The translations under genes and the position numbers were made by a program. A stretch of DNA of 17,354 nt. It comes from CALAZP01 sp041164265. GTDB lineage: Bacteria; Bacteroidota; Bacteroidia; Chitinophagales; Saprospiraceae. Below the pieces are notes generated by a model, which worked only from the letters and a program-made list of their open reading frames with translations, did not search any database and was not told the DNA's origin. The stretch covers positions 1-17,354 of the forward strand of contig JBEAPR010000060.1 in the NCBI GenBank assembly GCA_041164265.1, read 5' to 3'. Shown here in pieces: positions 1 to 6,928 of the stretch; the stretch's first letter is position 1, and the number at the start of each line of letters is the position of its first letter.

Positions 1-852
1 GATACTAGATTGGCTAACAACACGAGCTGGAGATTTGTACCTGCTGAATACAGCTTCCCAGTAGCGAGCAACCCATGGGCTGCTGCGTTCCCAGAAGTAT
101 TGAACATCAATGACTTTGACGGAAGTGCTAATGGAGACTTTGTAGCGATCAAGGTAGGTGACGTTAACAACTCTGCGTTGATTGATGTACAGCCAAGAAG
201 CAATGCTAGCTTTGCGTTGAATGTAGAAGATAGGAACGTTAAGGCGGGTAATGAATACACAGTAAGCTTTAAAGCGACTGCAGCTGACGTAGAAGGCTTC
301 CAGGTAGCGTTAAGCTACAGCGGATTGGAGTTAGTTGACATCGTAGAAGGAGTAGCTACAGCTGACAACTTCGGTACTAAGTTTACCGGCGAAGGAGTAT
401 TATTGACTTCTTGGAACGGAACTGCTGCTGAAGGCGAGCTATTCAGCTTAGTATTCAGAGCGACACAAGATGTGGTATTGAGCGAAGCGTTGAGTGTAAG
501 TACTAGACACTTGAATGCAGAGGCTTACAACACAGCTGGTGAGGCTATGAATGTAGCGATCAACTTCAACAGTGGAGCAGTAGCGGAAGCGAGCTTTGAA
601 TTGAAGCAAAACATGCCTAACCCATTCAAGGGAGAGACGGTTATTGGCTTCAACCTAGCAGAAGCAAGCAATGCGACTTTGACCATCAATGATGTAACAG
701 GTAGAGTATTGAAAGTAGTAAGAGGAGACTTTGCTAAAGGTGGTAACCAAGTTAGCATAGACAGCAAGGAATTACCAGCTGCTGGAGTACTATACTACAC
801 ATTGACTGCAGGTGAATATACAGCTACTAAGAAGATGATAATATTGGAATAG
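1..852 (+). CDS. 3' part of a T9SS-secreted surface protein with dockerin-like and cohesin-like domains (5' end outside window)
   Basis: The frame is open from base 1 without a credible start, so this is the C-terminal part of a longer protein; residues are counted from codon 10-12. Residues about 36-57 (NGDFVAIKVGDVNNSA) resemble the second half of a dockerin repeat as seen in Bacteroidota surface proteins. Residues about 66-190 form a beta-rich cohesin-like domain (AGNEYTVSFKATA, then GFQVALSYSG). Residues about 199-280 are a type A T9SS sorting domain: MPNPFKGETVIGFNL, then INDVTGRVLK and a final KKMIILE. The protein should therefore cross the outer membrane by the type IX system and be attached to the surface or released. 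Codon use is strikingly uniform (Arg almost only AGA, Val mostly GTA, Ser mostly AGC, Leu mostly TTG) and richer in GC than the neighbouring genes, which fits high expression. A strong terminator follows 20 bases after the stop. The ligand or substrate cannot be told from this part. Confidence 0.85.
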   Translation, partial: DTRLANNTSWRFVPAEYSFPVASNPWAAAFPEVLNINDFDGSANGDFVAIKVGDVNNSALIDVQPRSNASFALNVEDRNVKAGNEYTVSFKATAADVEGFQVALSYSGLELVDIVEGVATADNFGTKFTGEGVLLTSWNGTAAEGELFSLVFRATQDVVLSEALSVSTRHLNAEAYNTAGEAMNVAINFNSGAVAEASFELKQNMPNPFKGETVIGFNLAEASNATLTINDVTGRVLKVVRGDFAKGGNQVSIDSKELPAAGVLYYTLTAGEYTATKKMIILE

Positions 853-871
853 AGGGTTAATTAATGAATTT

Positions 872-914
872 AAAGGGTCCTATGGAATTATCTGTAGGAC
901 CCTTTCTTATTTTT
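872..914 (+). terminator. Rho-independent-type terminator after the T9SS protein gene
   Basis: A perfect 11-bp stem (AAAGGGTCCTA at 872-882 pairing with TAGGACCCTTT at 895-905) encloses a 12-base loop and is followed by CTTATTTTT. It starts 20 bases after the stop codon at 852. The stem also reads as a hairpin in the opposite direction, but no gene on that strand needs it. Confidence 0.85.
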
Positions 915-1085
915 AATGAAAACTCACCTGCAAAAACACTCAAATAAGGATAAATGGTTCAAAATTATTCGTTTGAATTTCTTTCACTTGTAAATTTTAG
1001 TAAAATCATAAATCAATTGAAACAGTCGGGATTAATATCTATTGATTTATTAAGTATTAAATAACTCCTTTTTAGGATTAAGGCT

Positions 1086-1093
1086 TAAATTTG
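1086..1093 (+). promoter_or_regulatory. Candidate Bacteroidetes -7 element for the TPR/LuxR gene
   Basis: TAAATTTG matches the Bacteroidetes -7 consensus TAnnTTTG exactly and lies 79 bases upstream of the ATG at 1172. No clear TTTG or TTG sits 19-21 bases further upstream, so this is a half-supported promoter. The rest of 853-1171 is AT-rich sequence holding the preceding terminator and no gene that I can see. Confidence 0.4.
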
Positions 1094-1171
1094 TAGACGA
1101 AAGGGAATAATCTGTATCAGCCCTGTTTAAATTAAGCCTGCATTTACATAGGTAAATTTAAAATATTGAAA

Positions 1172-3001
1172 ATGAGAGCAATTTTTATCTCTATTTTAAT
1201 TACCGTTCACACCTTTTTTAATCTTTCTGGTCAAAATGTAGAAAGTCCTTTAAAAGGAACTCTAGATGGTAGGAGAATTTTGGAAATTTCCAATAGAGCT
1301 TTGGACTTAAGTCAGAAAAATGATTCCTCTTATGTTCAATATTTTTCTAAGGCCCTTCATATAGCGGATTCTTTAAATAATGATCTTTATCGTTCCATTA
1401 TTTTTCTTCACCTCGGTCAGGCTCATAAGTATAATAATGATAACATTAAAGCTGCTGAGTTTTTTGAAAAATCCATAAAGTTATCTGCAGATATTCAACA
1501 AAATGAGGTTCAAACAGAGGCTTATATTGCTTTGGCTGAGATTTTATCTTCTGCACTTAATTATGATTCGGCCTATTCTTTACTCCAAAGGGCTTTAGCT
1601 ATTGCTGAAAGCTATCAATTGTCCACTGTTTACAGTAAAATTGGAGACAATTTTAATTCGAGAGGTCAAAATCCTGAGGCTGTAGAAATGTATACTCAAG
1701 CAGTAAGTCTTTTACTGGAGTCAGACGATTCATTAAGACTTGCTTCAGTTTACAACAGCATTGGAGTTGTTTTTATACATAGTGACCAAGAGGTAAAAGC
1801 TGTTGATTATTTTGAGAAGTCTTTGAATTACACAAAGTCGAATGATTTTCAACAATTATTAGCTACTTATGGGAATTTGGGAATAGCTTATAAGAACTTG
1901 GATTCTTTCGATTTAGCTGAGGAGTTTTATAATAAATGTATTTCCACCGCGAGGAAGATTGGTAATGAAATAGAACTCGCTAGGAATTATTATAATCTCG
2001 GAATTCTAAAAGCAATTCAGAAAAAATATTCAACTGCAGTAACATATTATGATAGTACAGAATATTATTGTCGAAAGAATAATATTGAATATGGATTGAT
2101 GATACTAGAAATAAGTAGGAGTAGTCTGTTTCGACGAATGGGAGAGGCTCAACGTGCAATCCAGTTAGGTAACTCAGCTTTGCGGAAATTGGCGAATCAT
2201 AATCTGCCTTACGAAACTTCAGAATTGATGGAGGTTCTATATAAAGCCAATAAGGATTTGGGAAATGCTCAGGAAGCACTTTTGTATCATGAAAAATTTG
2301 TAACACTGAAAGACAGTTTATCGGATATAAAATCCCTGGAAATTATAAAAAAATATGAAGATTTATATGAAAAGGAAAAAAGTGCTAAGCAGATTTCTGA
2401 ATTAGAAATTAAATTTCTCAAAGAGCAGGCCCAAAAACAATCAACTATTTATATGCTCATAGGAGTTGTATTATTATTGACGATTTTGGGTATTCTTTTT
2501 TATTCTACTAAAAGGAATGCTAAAATTTATGCCCTCATGGAAAGGGAGAAATTTGATCATCTAAAGGAAAAAATGAATGATAAGAGTAAGGAAGCTACTA
2601 GTAAAGCCCTGTTAATTGCACATTTAAATGAAAATTTGGAAAATATTAGGATGAAGATTCGAGAAACTTTACCCAATCCTAATAATACATTGGATGCGCT
2701 TCTAAGGGATATTTTGAAAATGATTCAAAGGGTTAAATCCAACAATGCATGGGATGAATTTGAAGAAAATCTAAGCCAAGTAAATGAAGAGTTATATAAA
2801 AAATTAATATCTATTGCTCCTGATTTGACTCCCACCGAATTAAAAATATGCGGCATGATTGCTCAAAATTTAAGTTCTAAAGATATCGCAATACTAATCA
2901 ATCGAAGTAAACAAACTATTGACAATATCCGCTATACGTTGCGCAAAAAACTGAATTTGGAACAAGAGGCCAATCTAACAGCTTTCATCATTTCTCTATA
3001 A
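1172..3001 (+). CDS. Membrane-anchored TPR protein with C-terminal LuxR-type DNA-binding domain
   Basis: Likely a transcription regulator, 609 residues, with its sensor part in the periplasm and its DNA-binding part in the cytoplasm. Order: signal peptide (about 1-20, ending FNLSG); tetratricopeptide repeats over about 25-390 (for example SVYNSIGVVFIHSDQEVKA and YGNLGIAYKNLDSFDLAEE); a charged coiled coil; a membrane helix at about 423-446 (MLIGVVLLLTILGILFY); a second charged helix; then a helix-turn-helix at about 552-596 (LTPTELKICGMIAQNLSSKD, then SKQTIDNIRYTLRKKLNL), typical of GerE/LuxR domains in Bacteroidota TPR regulators. TPRs usually bind proteins or peptides, so a protein partner is more likely than a small ligand. 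I chose ATG 1172 over the in-frame TTG two codons upstream because it gives a normal signal peptide. It appears to be a single-gene unit. Its target genes are unknown. Confidence 0.85.
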   Translation: MRAIFISILITVHTFFNLSGQNVESPLKGTLDGRRILEISNRALDLSQKNDSSYVQYFSKALHIADSLNNDLYRSIIFLHLGQAHKYNNDNIKAAEFFEKSIKLSADIQQNEVQTEAYIALAEILSSALNYDSAYSLLQRALAIAESYQLSTVYSKIGDNFNSRGQNPEAVEMYTQAVSLLLESDDSLRLASVYNSIGVVFIHSDQEVKAVDYFEKSLNYTKSNDFQQLLATYGNLGIAYKNLDSFDLAEEFYNKCISTARKIGNEIELARNYYNLGILKAIQKKYSTAVTYYDSTEYYCRKNNIEYGLMILEISRSSLFRRMGEAQRAIQLGNSALRKLANHNLPYETSELMEVLYKANKDLGNAQEALLYHEKFVTLKDSLSDIKSLEIIKKYEDLYEKEKSAKQISELEIKFLKEQAQKQSTIYMLIGVVLLLTILGILFYSTKRNAKIYALMEREKFDHLKEKMNDKSKEATSKALLIAHLNENLENIRMKIRETLPNPNNTLDALLRDILKMIQRVKSNNAWDEFEENLSQVNEELYKKLISIAPDLTPTELKICGMIAQNLSSKDIAILINRSKQTIDNIRYTLRKKLNLEQEANLTAFIISL

Positions 3002-3203
3002 AATTAATGATGGCTATTAGATTAGTTTATTGTTTCAATAGAGACAAATATTTAAAAATTAGGAAGCTATTTAAAAGCTGGAAATAATGAGTTTATTTAA
3101 TAGATTGAAATCAATAGAATTTCTTCATTTCGTATGATTACAAGAAAAATAGCTAACTCTTGAAGTTGATAATTTATCATCCCAGGGTACCGGTTCCCTT
3201 AAG

Positions 3204-3225
3204 TGAATTTAAATTTTTAAATTCA
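3204..3225. repeat. Perfect 10-bp inverted repeat upstream of modA
   Basis: TGAATTTAAA at 3204-3213 is the exact reverse complement of the arm at 3216-3225, with two bases between. It lies about 80 bases before the modA start. A second, GC-rich near-palindrome (GGGTACCGGTTCCC, one symmetric T:T mismatch) sits just upstream at 3185-3198. Operators are possible, but AT-rich palindromes also arise by chance. Neither resembles the ModE site known from Proteobacteria. The remainder of 3002-3297 contains no gene that I can recognise. Confidence 0.45.
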
Positions 3226-3265
3226 GATAGGTATTTCCTTAATCAATTAGACTTAAATGATCCTA

Positions 3266-3273
3266 TAAGTTTG
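3266..3273 (+). promoter_or_regulatory. Candidate -7 element for the modA-DUF1835 unit
   Basis: TAAGTTTG matches TAnnTTTG exactly and ends 24 bases before the modA ATG, predicting a very short leader. That leader would contain a UCCC-GAAA-GGGA tetraloop hairpin at 3281-3292, whose AAAGGG could also serve as a ribosome binding site. A -33 TTTG is not evident. The element lies between the two arms ATGATCC (3257-3263) and GGATCAT (3290-3296). Confidence 0.45.
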
Positions 3274-3297
3274 TAACTTTTCCCGAAAGGGATCATC

Positions 3298-4053
3298 ATG
3301 AAGGGCACCAAGTGCTATTTATACTGGGTTATAGTTGTAATAATGATGGGGTGTTCGGCAAACTCCAGAGATTACCTCACCATTGCAGCTGCTGCAAACA
3401 TGCAATTTGCCTTGGAGGAAATAGTTGAGAAATTTGAGCGGCAAACAAGTATTAAGACCCAATTGACTACCAGTTCTTCTGGTAAATTAACGGCCCAGAT
3501 CAGAGAGGGGGCGCCTTATGATATTTTTGTATCTGCAGATATGAAATATCCGATGGAAATTAACAGGTTGGGATTGGCGCTATCACCCCCTAAAGTATAT
3601 GCGAGAGGTCAGTTGGCGCTGTGGTCTATTCAAAATGATTGGAAAGTAGACCTAGCTGAACTGTCTGATTCAAAGATTAATCATATTGCCATTGCTAATC
3701 CAAAGACCGCCCCTTATGGGTTAGCTGCTATTCAAACTTTGGAACGATTGCAGATTTTAAAGAAAATTCAAAATAAATTGGTATTTGGAGAGAGTGTTTC
3801 CCAAACCAATCAATTTATTGTAACTGGATCAGTAGAAGCTGGGTTGACTGCTCTTTCTGTGCTGAAATCTCCTCAGATGAAAGCCCAACAGAATTGGATA
3901 AAAGTGGATACTGCGCTATACGACCCTATCTTGCAAGGGGTAATCATTATTAATACCACTCCCATGCTGTCAGAGGCCAAGGCTTTTTATGAATTTTTAT
4001 TTACGCCTTCGGCAAAAAATATTCTTCATAAATATGGATATATCACCCCATGA
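3298..4053 (+). CDS. modA: ModA-like molybdate/tungstate-binding lipoprotein
   Basis: Substrate-binding component that would deliver molybdate or tungstate to an ABC importer. It has 251 residues, the usual family length. A short signal peptide ends in a lipobox (VIMMGC, Cys19), so the mature protein should be a lipoprotein. Family landmarks are LTIAAAANM near residue 27, SSSGKLTAQIREGAPYDIFV at about 59-78 followed by SADMKYP, and a second-lobe ligand segment around VTGSVEAGLTALSV. The first oxyanion-contact position has Asn (AAN) where the E. coli protein has Ser, a change also seen in other ModA relatives. No modB or modC lies beside it, so the permease must be encoded elsewhere if this is a working importer. 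The stop overlaps the next gene's ATG (ATGA at 4050-4053), so the two are very likely co-translated. The exact oxyanion is not decided by the sequence. Confidence 0.85.
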   Translation: MKGTKCYLYWVIVVIMMGCSANSRDYLTIAAAANMQFALEEIVEKFERQTSIKTQLTTSSSGKLTAQIREGAPYDIFVSADMKYPMEINRLGLALSPPKVYARGQLALWSIQNDWKVDLAELSDSKINHIAIANPKTAPYGLAAIQTLERLQILKKIQNKLVFGESVSQTNQFIVTGSVEAGLTALSVLKSPQMKAQQNWIKVDTALYDPILQGVIIINTTPMLSEAKAFYEFLFTPSAKNILHKYGYITP

Positions 4054-4808
4054 CTTCAACAAATGTATATCATCTATTAAATGGTGATGCGCTCAAAGCA
4101 CAGATGGCTGATTCTCCAATAGAAGGTGCTGTTATAGTGGTAAGAGAATGCTTAATGGACGGACCATTAGATGGAAATTTCCCTGTAGAGTTTTATCAAA
4201 AAAGGGCAGCTTTCATAGCGAATGATATTGGAGATATAAAGGAGGACCAATATTTTCAATGGACAGTAGCGGAACTGGATAAAATTAAAAAGATTCCTTC
4301 CAATAAAAATTCTATGATTTGCTTGTGGTTTGAGGACGATCTTTTTTGCCAGGTGAATATGTGGTTTGCCCTCCATTTGTTAGCATTAGAAGGATGGGCA
4401 GGTCAAATTTATTGGGTAAGACCTTTAAAGTCCAGTCGATATTCATTTGGTCACTTACATCCTAAGGAATTAAGTCAATGTTATGCTGAAAGGGAAAGGA
4501 TTACTTCGGAGGACATATCCTTATTTGACCAGTTATGGAAAGGGTATATTGAAGGGAATATTTCGATAATGGTAAAGATGGGAGATACTTTATCTAAACG
4601 ATTCCCTGCAATACGTGCAGCTGTCCAATTGCATATTGACCGAATACCTAATGGGGATAATCCTGGACGACCCATTCAGGTGTTAAAGGAAATTATGGAA
4701 AGAGAGGGGAAAGGTGATTTTGGAAAAATTTTTCGCCAATTTAACGAGCAATTACCAGAGTATGGATTTGGAGATCTACAAGTTAGGAGCATGCTGAAAA
4801 ATCTGTAA
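4050..4808 (+). CDS. DUF1835 domain-containing protein
   Basis: A cytoplasmic protein of 252 residues without signal peptide or membrane segment. It matches my recollection of the DUF1835 family by its start (VYHLLNGDALKAQM), then VIVVRECLMDGPLDG, and a central motif CLWFEDDLFCQVNMWFALHL, where Asp/Glu residues and Cys sit together. The C-terminal half is helical and charged. No reaction has been assigned to the family that I can name. Its start overlaps the modA stop by four bases, implying translational coupling; whether that reflects shared function or operon packing is open. The 213 bases that follow (4809-5021) show neither a clear terminator nor a convincing gene. Confidence 0.75.
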   Translation: MTSTNVYHLLNGDALKAQMADSPIEGAVIVVRECLMDGPLDGNFPVEFYQKRAAFIANDIGDIKEDQYFQWTVAELDKIKKIPSNKNSMICLWFEDDLFCQVNMWFALHLLALEGWAGQIYWVRPLKSSRYSFGHLHPKELSQCYAERERITSEDISLFDQLWKGYIEGNISIMVKMGDTLSKRFPAIRAAVQLHIDRIPNGDNPGRPIQVLKEIMEREGKGDFGKIFRQFNEQLPEYGFGDLQVRSMLKNL

Positions 4809-5021
4809 AAAAAGGTGTTCTATATTTTTACAGGTAGGCTTTGGAGGTAATAGTGAAGCGAGTTTGATCTCCTGAAGATTTTAGTAAAAGGGAATATAAA
4901 TCAAAAATTTTAATGAAATTGACGAGTGAAAAACATGCAGCAGATCATCATTAGGGAAGGAAGTATTAAGATAGGAGAGTAAATAAAAGAAATTTAAATA
5001 ATAGAAAAAAACTCTTTATAA

Positions 5022-5390
5022 ATGGACGGCAACAAACAAGACGAGCGGATTGCTAAAATGATTTTTGGTTCGGTTTACCCTCACTATGTAGCCAAAATAG
5101 AAAAAAAAGGAAGGACCAAAGAAGAGTTGCATCAGGTTATGAGATGGTTAACAGGTATGGATGATAGACAACTAGAACAGGCGATTGCTGACCGGATCAC
5201 TTTTGAAGAATTTTTTGCCATCGCTCAATTGCCTTCTGGTGCTTCAGAGATTAAGGGCGTGATCTGTGGGATTAGAGTTGAGGATATAGAAAACCCATTA
5301 ACTCAGAAAGTTCGGTATTTGGATAAAGTCATAGATGAGTTAGCCAAGGGAAAGAAAATGGAAAAAATACTAAGAGGCTGCAATTTGTGA
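5022..5390 (+). CDS. DUF2200 family protein
   Basis: A small soluble protein of 122 residues. The core RIAKMIFGSVYPHYVAKIEK, then KGRTKEELHQVMRWLTG and FEEFFAIAQLP, is characteristic of DUF2200, a widespread uncharacterised family that is often a stand-alone gene. No catalytic motif or metal site is obvious; a conserved ICGIRVEDIENPL segment precedes a basic helical tail. The ATG at 5022 gives the family's normal N-terminus. Its 3' end overlaps the convergent arsenate reductase gene by 21 bases (5370-5390). The last ten or so residues (KKMEKILRGCNL) are therefore encoded opposite that gene's end. It probably has its own promoter, which I could not identify. Confidence 0.8.
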   Translation: MDGNKQDERIAKMIFGSVYPHYVAKIEKKGRTKEELHQVMRWLTGMDDRQLEQAIADRITFEEFFAIAQLPSGASEIKGVICGIRVEDIENPLTQKVRYLDKVIDELAKGKKMEKILRGCNL

Positions 5391-5978
5391 AAAAACGTAA
5401 AGCATTTCTTTTGCAATCAGATGGGCAGTTGCTTCGTATTGCTCACTAGCTTGAGGAGTCCCATCATAAACCTTTGGGTCTTGATACCTTATAGGGATCC
5501 TCAAAGCTGCTCCTGGTATAAAAGGACAATTTTTATCAGCTTCAGAACAGGTCATAATGGCTGCAAAATCTCGATTAGGGTTAATGGAATGATCGAATTT
5601 TTTGGAAAAAGCCTCAACAGGGGGATGTTGGTTGGAAAAATAGCATTGATATATAGGGTTATAACTCCCTTTTTGTTTGATCCTAAATCCTATTTCTTCT
5701 AAAGCTTTGACAGCTTGTTGATTAAATGCAGATGCTTCTGTACCCCCAGAAAAACACTTAACTTCAATTTGGTAGGAATGAGCAATGGCTTGTGCCAGTA
5801 CTTGTGCAAGTTGACTTCTCCTTGAATTATGAGTACATATAAAATTCAGTTTGACGGGCAATTGTAATGACCGCTTATTTTGAATATAGGTCACTAAAGG
5901 AGCCAAAACCGTTTTTCTTTCCTCAGCAATTTCTTCCATTTGAAGCTGCTGAAAATGATGTAAAATGGCGGTAAACAT
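5370..5978 (-). CDS. Thioredoxin-type arsenate reductase / low-molecular-weight phosphatase family protein
   Basis: Probably reduces arsenate to arsenite in the cytoplasm. The low-molecular-weight tyrosine phosphatase signature C-x5-R is present as FICTHNSRRSQLAQ (Cys48, Arg54), with the general acid in RYQDP (Asp167). A second cysteine pair in MTCSEADKNCPFIPGA (Cys144 and Cys151) corresponds to the Cys82/Cys89 relay of pI258 and Bacillus ArsC, which passes the disulfide to thioredoxin. A plain phosphatase would not need it, so arsenate reductase is preferred. The 202 residues include a helical N-terminal extension of about 43 residues, which appears usual for Bacteroidota members. It follows arsM by 59 bases on the same strand, so the two likely share a transcript. 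The stop lies inside the convergent DUF2200 gene. Automatic pipelines may call it protein-tyrosine-phosphatase. Confidence 0.82.
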   Translation of the reverse strand: MFTAILHHFQQLQMEEIAEERKTVLAPLVTYIQNKRSLQLPVKLNFICTHNSRRSQLAQVLAQAIAHSYQIEVKCFSGGTEASAFNQQAVKALEEIGFRIKQKGSYNPIYQCYFSNQHPPVEAFSKKFDHSINPNRDFAAIMTCSEADKNCPFIPGAALRIPIRYQDPKVYDGTPQASEQYEATAHLIAKEMLYVFSQIAAS

Positions 5979-6037
5979 ATCGATGGATTAGCAACAAATA
6001 ATTTAGGTGGTGGTGTTGGAATCTTTTTTGGGGGTTG

Positions 6038-6856
6038 TTAATAAGCAGAGATAGGTTTCTGAGCAAAGACGGTAATGCTAAAGATTCCAGTGTATCCATT
6101 TTCAAAAGCTTCCATTTCTTTTACCGATAGGTACTTACTCAAAATATCTTTTGGTATAACAATGGGTTTTTCTTTCTGAATCGTAATGTCTTGGAAACGA
6201 GCTTGTTTGATGAGATTCAAATAAGCATCTTTTTGGATGGCACCAGCTACGCACCCTGCATACATTTCAGCATCTGCTTGTAGTGCTGGTGGAAGGTCAC
6301 CAACTAAAACGATATCTGAGATACTGAAGTGGCCACCGGGCTTTAAAACCCGAAAAATCTCCTTAATGACCTTTTCTTTGTTAGGAACTAAATTGAGTAC
6401 GCAGTTGCTGACTACCACGTCAGCTACCTCATCGTTAACCGGCATATGGTCGATATCCCCTTCTCGGAATTCTACGTTATTGTATCCTAATTTTTCAGCA
6501 TTTGCTCGTGCCCTTTGAATCATTGCTGGTGTAAAGTCTATTCCGATGACTTTTCCTTCTGCTCCAGTTTCATGGCGTGCGACGAAACAATCGTTACCCG
6601 CACCAGAGCCTAGGTCAATAACCGTGTCCCCTTTTTGGATGTTGGCAAACTGAGTGGGAAGACCACACCCTAGACCTAAATCTGCATCTTCTACATAGCC
6701 ATGGGTCTCCGTATAATCATCCATCATGATATCGTAAACCTTATTAGCGGTGTCCGTCGAACCACAACAAGATCCTGCTTTTTCTACTCTGCCGTCTAGA
6801 GCGATTTTGCTGTATTTTTCGCGGACTATATTTTTTAAATCTTGTTCTGAATCCAT
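6038..6856 (-). CDS. arsM: Arsenite methyltransferase ArsM
   Basis: Transfers methyl groups from S-adenosylmethionine to trivalent arsenic in the cytoplasm, giving methylated and partly volatile arsenicals. The SAM-binding motif is VIDLGSGAGNDCF (about 79-91), with the acidic ribose contact in IGIDFTP (Asp107). All four cysteines used by characterised ArsM enzymes have counterparts: Cys30/31 in GSCCGS, Cys64 in LGCGLPT, Cys152 in VSNCVLNL and Cys202 in YAGCVAGA. Length is 272 residues, in the compact bacterial range. It is the first gene of a minus-strand unit with the arsenate reductase, so arsenate can be reduced and then methylated. Neither arsR nor an arsenite pump (arsB or acr3) is in the window. 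The start faces the P-type ATPase start across 72 bases. Confidence 0.93.
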   Translation of the reverse strand: MDSEQDLKNIVREKYSKIALDGRVEKAGSCCGSTDTANKVYDIMMDDYTETHGYVEDADLGLGCGLPTQFANIQKGDTVIDLGSGAGNDCFVARHETGAEGKVIGIDFTPAMIQRARANAEKLGYNNVEFREGDIDHMPVNDEVADVVVSNCVLNLVPNKEKVIKEIFRVLKPGGHFSISDIVLVGDLPPALQADAEMYAGCVAGAIQKDAYLNLIKQARFQDITIQKEKPIVIPKDILSKYLSVKEMEAFENGYTGIFSITVFAQKPISAY

Positions 6857-6928
6857 AATAGATTTTAGGATAAGAAACAGTATTTGGGTTTAAAAAGTTA
6901 CTTTGAGGTGGATTAAAAATGTAAAGCC
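6857..6928. promoter_or_regulatory. Divergent control region between arsM and the cation ATPase
   Basis: These 72 bases must hold both start regions unless one gene is read from further away. An 11-base palindrome AAAGT-T-ACTTT at 6894-6904 sits near the middle. Close matches to the -7 consensus exist (TTACTTTG on plus at 6898-6905; TAACTTTT on minus), each with one mismatch and no clear -33 partner. On the plus strand a GAGGTGG at 6905-6911 is better spaced for an ATG at 6919 that is followed at once by TAA than for the ATPase ATG at 6929. Confidence 0.4.

Noticed and set aside
3185..3297. Molybdenum-cofactor-type riboswitch upstream of modA
   Set aside because: The candidate -7 element lies so close to the ATG that little leader remains, and I see no multi-helix fold or known conserved core.
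4913..4954. 13-codon frame MKLTSEKHAADHH between the DUF1835 and DUF2200 genes, possibly a leader peptide
   Set aside because: Too short, no attenuator-like hairpins follow, and the three His codons have no link to a His-related gene nearby.
5421..6518. Open frames of 80-100 codons antisense to the arsenate reductase and arsM genes
   Set aside because: They lie wholly inside well-supported genes on the other strand and encode no recognisable domain.
6919..6924. ATG immediately followed by TAA just before the ATPase start, considered as a regulatory start-stop element
   Set aside because: It has suitable upstream GAGGTGG spacing, but Shine-Dalgarno-like sequences are a poor guide in Bacteroidota and six bases carry too little information.
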